From Syntrophomonadaceae bacterium (GTDB lineage Bacteria > Bacillota > Dethiobacteria > SKNC01): DNA of 5,444 nucleotides. The translations under genes were made by a program, and so were the position numbers. The DNA lies in the NCBI GenBank assembly GCA_003555415.1, contig PWHX01000107.1, positions 1 to 5,444 of the forward strand, given 5' to 3'. This document shows positions 1-5,220 of this stretch, in pieces. Position 1 is the stretch's first letter. Each line of letters starts with the position of its first letter. The notes beneath the pieces are model-generated. The model was not told the origin of the DNA and did not search any database. It saw only the letters and a program-made list of their open reading frames with translations.

Positions 1-684
1 ACCCTGGAGTGGATAAAGAAAGTTCTGGCCCGGGCTAAAGAACAAAAAAAAGCGGTAATAGCCATGATGCACCACGGCCTTTTGGAACATTACCGGGGAA
101 ATAAGAAATTTTACGGGTCTTACATCATCGAAGATAATGAGAAGATCAGCTCCCTGTTAATGGAGCATGGTGTTAATGTGGTTTTTACAGGCCATTTTCA
201 TTCCCAGGATATAGCCCTTAAAAAAGCTCAGGGCAATTACCTGTATGATATTGAGACAGGCTCCCTGGTTACATACCCTTGCCCTTTTCGCATAGTCACC
301 ATAGACAGCAACCAAAGGATGGAGATCAGGTCTAAAAGCATAACTGCTACGGCTAATCATACAACTTTTTTTTTGGAGCATGCCTTTGCACAATCTTATA
401 ACGCGGCAGAACAATTAGCCATGAAAACCTTAAAAAAGTGGTGGATTTCCCAAAAAGATGCGGAACTGTTAGCACCACAAATAGTTAATGCCTTTACAGC
501 CCATGGGACAGGTAACGAAGAAAAACCAGGAGATATCCTCAATCTTCAGGGGGTTGGTTTATGGGGCAGAATAGTCATGTTATTTAAAAAACCTCTTTTA
601 GAAGGTTTGTGGGAACAGTCCCCGCCACCAGATAATAACCTGTCTATTGACCTGGAAACAGGCAGTTACCAGGCAATTAGATGA
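1..684 (+). CDS. Calcineurin-like metallophosphoesterase, C-terminal part (5' truncated by window edge)
   Basis: The reading frame is open from base 1 and ends at TGA 682-684, giving 227 residues of a larger protein whose start lies outside the window. Two metal-binding blocks of the calcineurin-like phosphoesterase fold are visible: a hydrophobic strand ending in MMHHG (window codons 22-26) and VVFTGHFHSQD, with the signature GHxH at codons 64-67. The upstream DxH, GDxx and GNHE blocks would lie before the window. About 160 residues follow GHxH, longer than a minimal catalytic domain, so there is probably an accessory C-terminal domain that I cannot name. The family hydrolyses phosphomono- or phosphodiesters with a two-metal centre; the substrate cannot be inferred. 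The ATG at 64 is internal, not a start, because conserved sequence continues upstream of it. No functional link to the downstream genes is evident. Confidence 0.85.
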   Translation, partial: TLEWIKKVLARAKEQKKAVIAMMHHGLLEHYRGNKKFYGSYIIEDNEKISSLLMEHGVNVVFTGHFHSQDIALKKAQGNYLYDIETGSLVTYPCPFRIVTIDSNQRMEIRSKSITATANHTTFFLEHAFAQSYNAAEQLAMKTLKKWWISQKDAELLAPQIVNAFTAHGTGNEEKPGDILNLQGVGLWGRIVMLFKKPLLEGLWEQSPPPDNNLSIDLETGSYQAIR

Positions 685-744
685 ACACAGGCATCAGGCC
701 TGGATTTAAAATTAATTAAAATATTCAGTTTGCAGCAGGAAATC

Positions 745-772
745 TTGGAGAAATAGTTTAATACTATATATT
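745..772 (+). promoter_or_regulatory. Tentative sigma-A promoter in the 685-887 spacer
   Basis: TTGGAG at 745-750 and TATATT at 767-772 are separated by 16 nt, a plausible but imperfect -35/-10 pair about 115 nt upstream of the PilT-family gene. The whole 203-nt spacer is very AT-rich, so look-alike -10 boxes are common; a second weak pair is TTGTAG 791-796 with TAAAGT 815-820. I see no riboswitch-like or repeat structure in the spacer, only a short hairpin just after the phosphoesterase stop. Confidence 0.3.
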
Positions 773-871
773 ATGAAAATAATTGTAAGATTGTAGTAAT
801 AATTATTAAAAAGCTAAAGTATTAGGTAATAATGCCGATAATAGATTAGATAAGAGGAAATTTGCAAAGAC

Positions 872-881
872 AAAGGAGGAG
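872..881 (+). promoter_or_regulatory. Ribosome binding site that decides the GTG start at 888
   Basis: AAAGGAGGAG is a near-perfect anti-Shine-Dalgarno match, ending 6 nt before GTG 888. An ATG at 886-888 overlaps this GTG but lies in another frame and stops after nine codons, so GTG 888 is the start of the long gene. Confidence 0.75.
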
Positions 882-887
882 AGTTAT

Positions 888-1946
888 GTGGAAGATCATG
901 AACTTCTTGCAATGATTAAACAGGCCATGGAAGAAGATGCTTCAGATTTGCATTTAGCCGTTGGTTTCCCTCCCACCTTACGTAAGAATGGAAACCTGGT
1001 GCCCTTGAACTTACCCCCCCTCAGGCCAAAGGATACGGAAAGGGTAGCCCAGGAGATTATTCCTTCCAAACAGGCGGAGAAGTTAAGGAACAGTGGTGAG
1101 TGTGATTTCTCCTACAGCCTTCACGGTTTGGGAAGATTCAGGGTTAGCTTTTTTCGCCAGAGGGGAACTTTTTCTATAGTGATGAGGATAATTGACAGGA
1201 GCATTCCCAGCCTGGATAATTTAGGGCTTCCTCCTTCTGTAGAGCTTTTTACCCAAAGGAATAAGGGGCTTGTTTTGGTGGGGGGGCCTGCCAGCAGCGG
1301 GAAATCCACCACCCTGGCAGCCCTTCTGGAAAAGATCAATAGTGACAGACGGGCCCATATTATTAGTTTAGAAAACCCCATAGAGTTTTTGCATACTCAT
1401 AATAAATGTATTGTCAACCAGAGGGAAATAGGTCAGGACAGTGTTTCTTTTCCCCTTGCCCTAAAGAGCGCTCTCCGGCAGGATCCCAACGTTATTTTCT
1501 TAGGGGAGATGCGGGACCTGGAAACTGTGGAAACGGTTTTTGCAGCAGCGGAGTCGGGTTGCTTGATTTTTGGGGTGTTAAACTCCCTGGATGTCCTGGG
1601 CACCATTGAGAGGCTAATTGAGATGTATCCTCCTTATCAACAGCATCAGGCCAGGATTCACCTGGCCAGTGTTTTAGAGGGTATAATAATTCAGAAACTT
1701 CTTCCTAAAAATAACGAAAGGGGAATGATAGCTGCTACAGAAGTTTTGGTAGGAACCCTGGAGGTTAAGAGTTTAATTAAGGAAGGGAAGATAGAAGAGC
1801 TTTATGGGGAAATGGAGAAGGAGGCATCCCATGGTATGCAAACTATGGATGCCAGCTTAAAGGAACTGGTGGAAAAGGGTCTGATAAAAGCTGAAGATGC
1901 CATGATAAATGCAGTGAACACTGAGAATTTTAAAAAAATGCTTTAA
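888..1946 (+). CDS. PilT-family type IV pilus ATPase with degenerate active-site motifs
   Basis: This 352-residue protein has the length and domain order of PilT, the cytoplasmic hexameric ATPase that powers type IV pilus retraction. The N-terminal PAS-like domain carries the DxSDLHL motif (residues 17-23). The RecA-like domain has a Walker A GPASSGKST (133-141, usual form GPTGSGKST), an Asp box SLENPIE (160-166, usual IEDPIE), and an intact Walker B with catalytic Glu, GEMRD (206-210). The His box reads GCLIFGVLNS (224-233) where PilT normally has GHLVFGTLHT, so both histidines are replaced (Cys225, Asn232). The C-terminal region keeps the family's AIRNLIRE-like segment as VKSLIKEGK and the GMQTMD motif. 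It may be a regulatory or PilU-like paralogue with altered ATPase activity; that is inference. It forms a single-gene unit closed by a terminator, with no other pilus gene in view. Family assignment is secure; retraction activity is uncertain. Confidence 0.92.
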   Translation: MEDHELLAMIKQAMEEDASDLHLAVGFPPTLRKNGNLVPLNLPPLRPKDTERVAQEIIPSKQAEKLRNSGECDFSYSLHGLGRFRVSFFRQRGTFSIVMRIIDRSIPSLDNLGLPPSVELFTQRNKGLVLVGGPASSGKSTTLAALLEKINSDRRAHIISLENPIEFLHTHNKCIVNQREIGQDSVSFPLALKSALRQDPNVIFLGEMRDLETVETVFAAAESGCLIFGVLNSLDVLGTIERLIEMYPPYQQHQARIHLASVLEGIIIQKLLPKNNERGMIAATEVLVGTLEVKSLIKEGKIEELYGEMEKEASHGMQTMDASLKELVEKGLIKAEDAMINAVNTENFKKML

Positions 1947-1967
1947 ATGTTTTTTGTAGCAAAGTAA

Positions 1968-2002
1968 AGCTCCGCCTTCAATATCAGGGCGGAGTTATTT
2001 TT
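1968..2002 (+). terminator. Intrinsic terminator after the PilT-family gene
   Basis: CTCCGCC (1970-1976) pairs perfectly with GGCGGAG (1988-1994) across an 11-nt loop. The stem extends by a G-T and an A-T pair and is followed by a five-T run at 1998-2002. It lies 22 nt after the stop codon and separates this gene from the Fe-S scaffold gene. Confidence 0.85.
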
Positions 2003-2044
2003 GCGTAAAGAAGGATTTTCTATGTTTTTTACCGAAATGTTTAT

Positions 2045-2073
2045 GTTGATGTAATCATTAAAAAAGCTATAAA
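2045..2073 (+). promoter_or_regulatory. Likely sigma-A promoter of the NifU-like gene
   Basis: TTGATG (2045-2050) and TATAAA (2068-2073) are separated by exactly 17 nt. They match the consensus at 4/6 and 5/6 positions. The expected transcript start near 2080 leaves a short leader that contains AGGGGG at 2083-2088, 7 nt before the ATG. The terminator just upstream makes an independent promoter necessary. Confidence 0.6.
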
Positions 2074-2095
2074 TAGTTGATTAGGGGGAAAGGCC

Positions 2096-2479
2096 ATGTA
2101 TAACCAGAAGGTTGTAGAACATTTCACAAATCCCCGGAATATTGGTGAGATGAATGATGCCCACGGGATTGGAAGTTATGGTGATCCCGATTGTGGGGAT
2201 TATTTAAAAATTTACATTAAAGTTAACAGGGATACAATTACCGATATAAAGTTTAAAATTTTCGGCTGCAGCACACTAATAGCCACAACCAGTGTGCTGA
2301 CCGAGATGGTAAAAGGCAAGTCTTTGCAGGAGATAAAGGGAATTGCCGGTGATGATATTGTTGATGAGCTGGGCGGTCTCCCGGAAGACAAGACCCACTG
2401 TGCTAAACTCAGTGTTACGGCCTTTTATTTTGCCCTGCAGGACTACCAAAAGAGAAAAAATTTAGGTTGGACCAGGTAG
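2096..2479 (+). CDS. NifU/IscU-type iron-sulfur cluster assembly scaffold protein
   Basis: This 127-residue protein covers the whole NifU N-terminal (IscU-like) domain with nothing added. It starts with the family's YNxKVxEHFxNPRNIGE block. The three cluster-ligand cysteines are present: Cys33 in DPDCGD, Cys58 in FGCSTLIA and Cys102 in THCAKL, and Asp35 follows Cys33 as usual. These are its only cysteines. Proteins of this family build a transient Fe-S cluster from iron and desulfurase-derived sulfur and hand it to target proteins in the cytoplasm. The segment after Cys58 (STLIATTS) is diverged from the common GAAIASSS. No desulfurase or IscR gene is visible, so the sulfur donor is elsewhere or different. 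It is a monocistronic unit directly upstream of the operon of ferredoxin-ATPases and NifX-like proteins, so a role in feeding that system is plausible but inferred. Confidence 0.92.
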   Translation: MYNQKVVEHFTNPRNIGEMNDAHGIGSYGDPDCGDYLKIYIKVNRDTITDIKFKIFGCSTLIATTSVLTEMVKGKSLQEIKGIAGDDIVDELGGLPEDKTHCAKLSVTAFYFALQDYQKRKNLGWTR

Positions 2480-2504
2480 ATTTTAAGCCAGTTTATAATT
2501 GTTG

Positions 2505-2544
2505 AAAACTTTCCATGAACTGTTATGGAAAGTTTTTTATTTTC
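2505..2544 (+). terminator. Strong intrinsic terminator after the NifU-like gene
   Basis: AAAACTTTCCAT (2505-2516) and ATGGAAAGTTTT (2525-2536) form a 12-bp perfect stem with an 8-nt loop, running into T-rich sequence to 2543. The A-rich 5' arm and T-rich 3' arm could also work in reverse, but no minus-strand gene is seen that would use it. Confidence 0.9.
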
Positions 2545-2570
2545 AGGCTTAAAATTTTTTCAATTTAATG

Positions 2571-2599
2571 TTGACATATGCCCATAACTATTATAGAAT
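2571..2599 (+). promoter_or_regulatory. Strong sigma-A promoter of the ORP-like operon
   Basis: TTGACA (2571-2576) is a perfect -35 box. After a 17-nt spacer, TAGAAT (2594-2599) matches the -10 consensus at 5/6. The expected transcript start is near 2606, giving a leader of about 40 nt. This is the best promoter in the window. No sigma-54 type GG/GC element is present, unlike the sigma-54-dependent orp operons known in Desulfovibrio. Confidence 0.8.
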
Positions 2600-2626
2600 A
2601 CAAATAAAGAGCATAAGCTCATAACT
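2575..2626 (+). repeat. 15-bp imperfect direct repeat flanking the operon start, candidate operator
   Basis: CATATGCCCATAACT (2575-2589) and CATAAGCTCATAACT (2612-2626) agree at 13 of 15 positions. Each copy itself contains CATA twice with an 8-nt period. The first copy overlaps the -35 box and spacer, and the second lies just after the expected transcript start. The copies begin 37 bp apart, about 3.5 helical turns. A small inverted repeat, GAGC-ATAA-GCTC (2609-2620), overlaps the second copy. This arrangement is what a repressor operator pair would look like, but no regulator gene is in view. Confidence 0.4.
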
Positions 2627-2646
2627 TAAATATGGGGTGTTCATAA

Positions 2647-3516
2647 ATGAAAATAGCTGTTGCCAGCGGAAAGGGCGGGACAGGGAAAACTACTGTTTCT
2701 ACCAACCTGGCTAAATTAATTGAAAAAGAATACGAAAAAAAGGAAGACCACAGGGTATGGTTTTTAGACTGTGATGTGGAGGAACCCAACGCTCACCTGT
2801 TTTTAAAACCTTCTTTTACAGCGTCTAAGCCGGTTTTGGTTAAAGTACCGCAAATTGATTTAGAGAAATGTGATTACTGTGCCAGGTGCAGTGAAGTATG
2901 CGCTTTTAATGCCCTGGCGGTACTTAAAGAAAAAATAATTTTCTTTGAGCATATGTGCCACAGCTGCGGCTCCTGTACATACTTCTGTCCGCAAGAAGCT
3001 ATAAAAGAAGTTTCCAGGGAGGTGGGGGTAGTTCAGGAAGGTTTCTGTGACGACATGGGATTCGCCCATGGAATTCTTAATGTGGGGGAAGCCATTTCTC
3101 CTCCGGTAATTGATGAGGTAAAAAGTTATCAGGACTGGGCCCGGGTTACCATCATTGATGTTCCTCCCGGGACCTCCTGCCCGGTAATAGCTGCTCTAAA
3201 GGATATAGATTTTTGTCTTCTTGTAACAGAGCCTACTCCTTTTGGATTAAATGACATGGGCCTGTTAGTTGACTTGCTCAGGAGTTTAAACATTCCCTTT
3301 GCCGTAGTTATTAACAGATCAGATCTTGGCAACGAAAAGGTGGAAATGTTCTGCCGGGAGGAAAAAATACCTGTTTTTCTTAAAATTCCCTTTGATAAAG
3401 AAATAGCCAGAATAAGTGCCGAAGGGGGTTCTCTGGTAGAGGAAGTTCCGTGGGTTAGAGATTCCTTTAGTGATCTGTGGTCAAAAATTAAGGAGATGTT
3501 GGGATTATGGGTTTAA
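2647..3516 (+). CDS. MinD/Mrp-family P-loop ATPase with inserted 2x[4Fe-4S] ferredoxin domain (first paralogue)
   Basis: This 289-residue cytoplasmic ATPase starts with a deviant Walker A, GKGGTGKTT (residues 8-16), with both the signature Lys9 and Lys14. A switch-type block DCDVEEPNAHLFLKP follows at 41-55. A bacterial-ferredoxin insert then provides two CX2CX2CX3C sets: Cys75/78/81/85 and Cys104/107/110/114. The NTPase fold resumes with an HGILNVGEAISPP block (141-153) and IIDVPPGTSCPV (169-180). This architecture is that of the Mrp/MinD ferredoxin-ATPases found beside NifX-like proteins, including the ORP complex of Desulfovibrio. The family is thought to load or transfer metal clusters at the cost of ATP; the target here is not known. 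ATG 2647 is preceded by GGGGTG at 2634-2639. It is the first gene of the operon, and its end overlaps the next gene by 10 nt, indicating translational coupling and probably a heteromeric pair. Confidence 0.92.
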   Translation: MKIAVASGKGGTGKTTVSTNLAKLIEKEYEKKEDHRVWFLDCDVEEPNAHLFLKPSFTASKPVLVKVPQIDLEKCDYCARCSEVCAFNALAVLKEKIIFFEHMCHSCGSCTYFCPQEAIKEVSREVGVVQEGFCDDMGFAHGILNVGEAISPPVIDEVKSYQDWARVTIIDVPPGTSCPVIAALKDIDFCLLVTEPTPFGLNDMGLLVDLLRSLNIPFAVVINRSDLGNEKVEMFCREEKIPVFLKIPFDKEIARISAEGGSLVEEVPWVRDSFSDLWSKIKEMLGLWV

Positions 3517-4394
3517 AAGAAATTGTCGTTATCAGCGGTAAAGGGGGTACCGGAAAAACTTCCATAGTAGGCTCTTTCGCTTATTTAGCTTCAGAAACAG
3601 TTTTAACAGATTGTGATGTAGATGCGGCAGACCTGCACCTTCTTTTAAAACCAAAAATAAAAGAAGAGAATGTCTTTTATGGTGGGAAGAAGGCTTTCAT
3701 CCATGAAACAAAATGCTCCGAATGTGGTTTATGCCAGGAAATGTGTCGTTTTGGAGCTATAGAAGACTTTAAAGTAGAGACTATTTTCTGTGAGGGCTGT
3801 CATTTCTGTTATTACTTATGCCCTGAAGAGGCGGTAGAGATGAAAGACGAAGCTTCCGGTCACTGGTTCATATCGGAAACCGGGTACGGTTCCTTGATAC
3901 ATGCCAGGCTCGGTGTAGCTGCAGAAAATTCAGGGAAGCTTGTGGCTACAGTAAGGCAAAAGGCCCGGGAAGTTGCCTGGGAAAAAGAAGCCAGATATAT
4001 TTTAACCGATGGACCTCCGGGAATAGGCTGTCCGGTAATAGCTTCAATTACGGGGGCTGACCTGGCCCTGGTGATTACAGAACCTTCAGTGTCAGGATTT
4101 CATGATTTAGAAAGGGTAGTAAATGTTACAAAGCACTTCAATATACCTTCCCTGGTTTGCATTAACAAGTATGACCTTCATCCCGGTAAAAGCAGGGAGA
4201 TTGAAGAATACTGTGCCAGAGAAAATATTCAGATTGGCAGCAGAATCAGCTTTGACTCACAGGTAATTGAGTCCCTATTAGAAGGTAAACCGCTGGTAGA
4301 ATTTTCTGAGGGTACAGCCGCGCAGGAAATTAAGAGTTTATGGCAGGAAATCTTAGATACTATAAACAAAAGGGAGGCAGGAAAAAGTGACTAA
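3507..4394 (+). CDS. MinD/Mrp-family P-loop ATPase with inserted 2x[4Fe-4S] ferredoxin domain (second paralogue)
   Basis: This 295-residue paralogue of the preceding protein has the same order of parts: deviant Walker A GKGGTGKTS (11-19), DCDVDAADLHLLLKP (35-49), ferredoxin insert with Cys70/73/76/80 and Cys95/98/101/105, then TDGPPGIGCPV (167-177). It differs in subtype-specific blocks. It has DVDAADLH where the first has DVEEPNAH, and ARLGVAAENSGKLVATVR (133-150) where the first has HGILNVGEAISPP, so the two are not a recent duplication. Conserved side-by-side pairs of these two subtypes are characteristic of ORP-like loci and suggest a heterodimer in metal-cluster handling; that is inference from the family. 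AGGAGATG at 3491-3498, inside the upstream gene, serves as its ribosome binding site. Its stop overlaps the GTG start of the next gene by 8 nt. Confidence 0.92.
   Translation: MGLKEIVVISGKGGTGKTSIVGSFAYLASETVLTDCDVDAADLHLLLKPKIKEENVFYGGKKAFIHETKCSECGLCQEMCRFGAIEDFKVETIFCEGCHFCYYLCPEEAVEMKDEASGHWFISETGYGSLIHARLGVAAENSGKLVATVRQKAREVAWEKEARYILTDGPPGIGCPVIASITGADLALVITEPSVSGFHDLERVVNVTKHFNIPSLVCINKYDLHPGKSREIEEYCARENIQIGSRISFDSQVIESLLEGKPLVEFSEGTAAQEIKSLWQEILDTINKREAGKSD
4372..4377 (+). promoter_or_regulatory. Ribosome binding site that decides the GTG start at 4387
   Basis: GGGAGG lies 9 nt before GTG 4387 but 21 nt before the alternative in-frame ATG at 4399. The GTG start is therefore preferred, although the conserved part of the protein begins close to Met5. 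Confidence 0.65.
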
Positions 4395-4725
4395 ATTAAT
4401 GATAACAAGTACAGGTGAAGAGTTAGATTCCCTGGTGGAAATTCGTTTTGGAAGAGCCCCATATTTTATTTTTTGTAATGTAGAGTCTGGAGAGCAAGAG
4501 TGCGTTCCAAACCCCGGAAAGGATGCTTCGGGGGGTGCCGGTGTCAAGGCTGCGCAGTTTTTGGTGGATAAGGGTGTAGAGGTATTGATAACCGGAAAGG
4601 TTGGCCCCCATGCTGAAAGTGCTTTGAAGGAAACCGGGATTAAAGTTTATGGGGCGGATTCTTCCATGAGGGTTAAAGAAGCTCTGGATAACTTTAGCCA
4701 GGGGAACCTTAAACAAATACTGTAA
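4387..4725 (+). CDS. NifX/NifB-like (dinitrogenase iron-molybdenum cofactor family) cluster-binding protein
   Basis: This 112-residue protein fits the small single-domain NifX/NafY-like family (dinitrogenase iron-molybdenum cofactor biosynthesis fold, which also includes the Desulfovibrio orange protein ORP). Visible family blocks are LVEIRFGRAPYFIF (16-29), the loop NPGKDASGGAGVKAAQFL, then VEVLITGKVGPHAESAL and a final GIKVYGAD strand. Members bind or carry metal-sulfur clusters such as FeMo-co precursors or the Mo-Cu cluster of ORP. Cysteines occur only around residues 30 and 38, and no nitrogenase gene is visible, so a nitrogen fixation role should not be assumed. The start overlaps the preceding ATPase gene (GTGACTAA), which indicates tight co-expression with the ATPase pair. 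The cluster carried, if any, is unknown. Confidence 0.88.
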   Translation: MTKLMITSTGEELDSLVEIRFGRAPYFIFCNVESGEQECVPNPGKDASGGAGVKAAQFLVDKGVEVLITGKVGPHAESALKETGIKVYGADSSMRVKEALDNFSQGNLKQIL

Positions 4726-4726
4726 T

Positions 4727-4736
4727 AAGGAGGTGA
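4727..4736 (+). promoter_or_regulatory. Consensus ribosome binding site of the DUF5320 gene
   Basis: AAGGAGGTGA is a perfect-length anti-Shine-Dalgarno match, 6 nt before ATG 4743. It is the strongest site in the operon and may raise synthesis of the small protein above that of its neighbours. Confidence 0.75.
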
Positions 4737-4742
4737 AAAGAA

Positions 4743-5129
4743 ATGCCAGGATTTGACAGAACAGGACCTGTGGGTTACGGCCCCAGGACCGGTAGAGGAC
4801 TGGGAGACTGCTATGGTGCTTCAGGTAGAAGATTTTTCAGAAACCGTCGAAGAATGGAAGAAAGGTTTAGAGCAGGAGCCCGAGGAATGGGACGTAGATT
4901 CAGGGGAAGACAGTTCGGAGGAGGTATGGGTCCGGGACCTGCCCCCTGGGCTTACGATGACGGCCCTGAATACTACGGAGGCTACGGTGAAGAAATGTCA
5001 CCGGAAGAGGAAAAGGAAATGGAATTAAAGGATCTCAAAGAAGAAGCAGAATACCTGGAAAAAGAGCTGGGTTATATTAGAAAAAAGATGGAAGAATTAA
5101 AATCTTCTTCTAGTAAAGACGAAGATTAA
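4743..5129 (+). CDS. DUF5320-type small Arg/Gly-rich coiled-coil protein
   Basis: This 128-residue protein has the N-terminal signature seen in DUF5320 proteins, a TGPxGxGPxTGRGxGxC motif, here ending at Cys23, its only cysteine. It has three zones. Residues 29-58 are strongly basic, with 13 Arg in 30 residues and RG-rich repeats. Residues 59-82 are a Gly/Pro/Tyr-rich low-complexity linker. Residues 83-128 are acidic-rich and include a predicted coiled coil at about 87-120 (ELKDLKEEAEYLEKELGYI). There is no signal peptide or membrane segment. DUF5320 proteins are regularly found next to NifX-like and Mrp-type ATPase genes in anaerobes, but their function is unknown. A role as assembly partner, scaffold or nucleic-acid contact is speculation from composition. 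It begins 17 nt after the preceding gene. A 91-codon open frame inside it, in another register, is a composition shadow. Confidence 0.85.
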   Translation: MPGFDRTGPVGYGPRTGRGLGDCYGASGRRFFRNRRRMEERFRAGARGMGRRFRGRQFGGGMGPGPAPWAYDDGPEYYGGYGEEMSPEEEKEMELKDLKEEAEYLEKELGYIRKKMEELKSSSSKDED

Positions 5130-5142
5130 TCTTATCTATCCA

Positions 5143-5176
5143 GGCAAAGGACTAAAATTAACCTTTGCCCTCTTTA
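5143..5176 (+). terminator. Possible weak terminator or intra-operon hairpin
   Basis: GGCAAAGG (5143-5150) pairs perfectly with CCTTTGCC (5162-5169) over an 11-nt loop. The tail (CTCTTTAT) is only moderately T-rich. It lies in the 91-nt gap between the DUF5320 gene and the next NifX-like gene, so it may reduce rather than stop read-through, or protect the upstream mRNA. No convincing promoter was found between it and 5221. Confidence 0.5.
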
Positions 5177-5220
5177 TGTAAATTTTAGATCACTCAAAAA
5201 AGAGACGGAGGTTTTTTAAA

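Noticed and set aside
157..414. 85-codon antisense open frame over the phosphoesterase
   Set aside because: It is opposite a frame carrying the GHxH metal-binding motif and shows no family resemblance.
688..702. Hairpin CAGGC-ATCAG-GCCTG just after the phosphoesterase stop
   Set aside because: The stem is only 5 bp and is followed by mixed A/T sequence without a T run, so it is too weak to call a terminator.
1406..1609. 67-codon open frame inside the PilT-family gene, same strand
   Set aside because: It lies wholly within a well-supported gene in another register and has no recognisable family features.
4423..4716. 97-codon antisense open frame over the NifX-like gene
   Set aside because: It mirrors the coding strand of a clear family member, shows no recognisable motif, and no promoter or operon context supports it.
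4753..5028. 91-codon open frame in a second register of the DUF5320 gene
   Set aside because: The other frame carries the DUF5320 N-terminal signature, the consensus ribosome binding site and the coiled coil; this frame reads as a composition by-product of the repeats of purine-rich codons.
5165..5190. Promoter-like TTGCCC and TTAGAT upstream of the last gene
   Set aside because: The spacing is only 14 nt and both boxes are poor matches.
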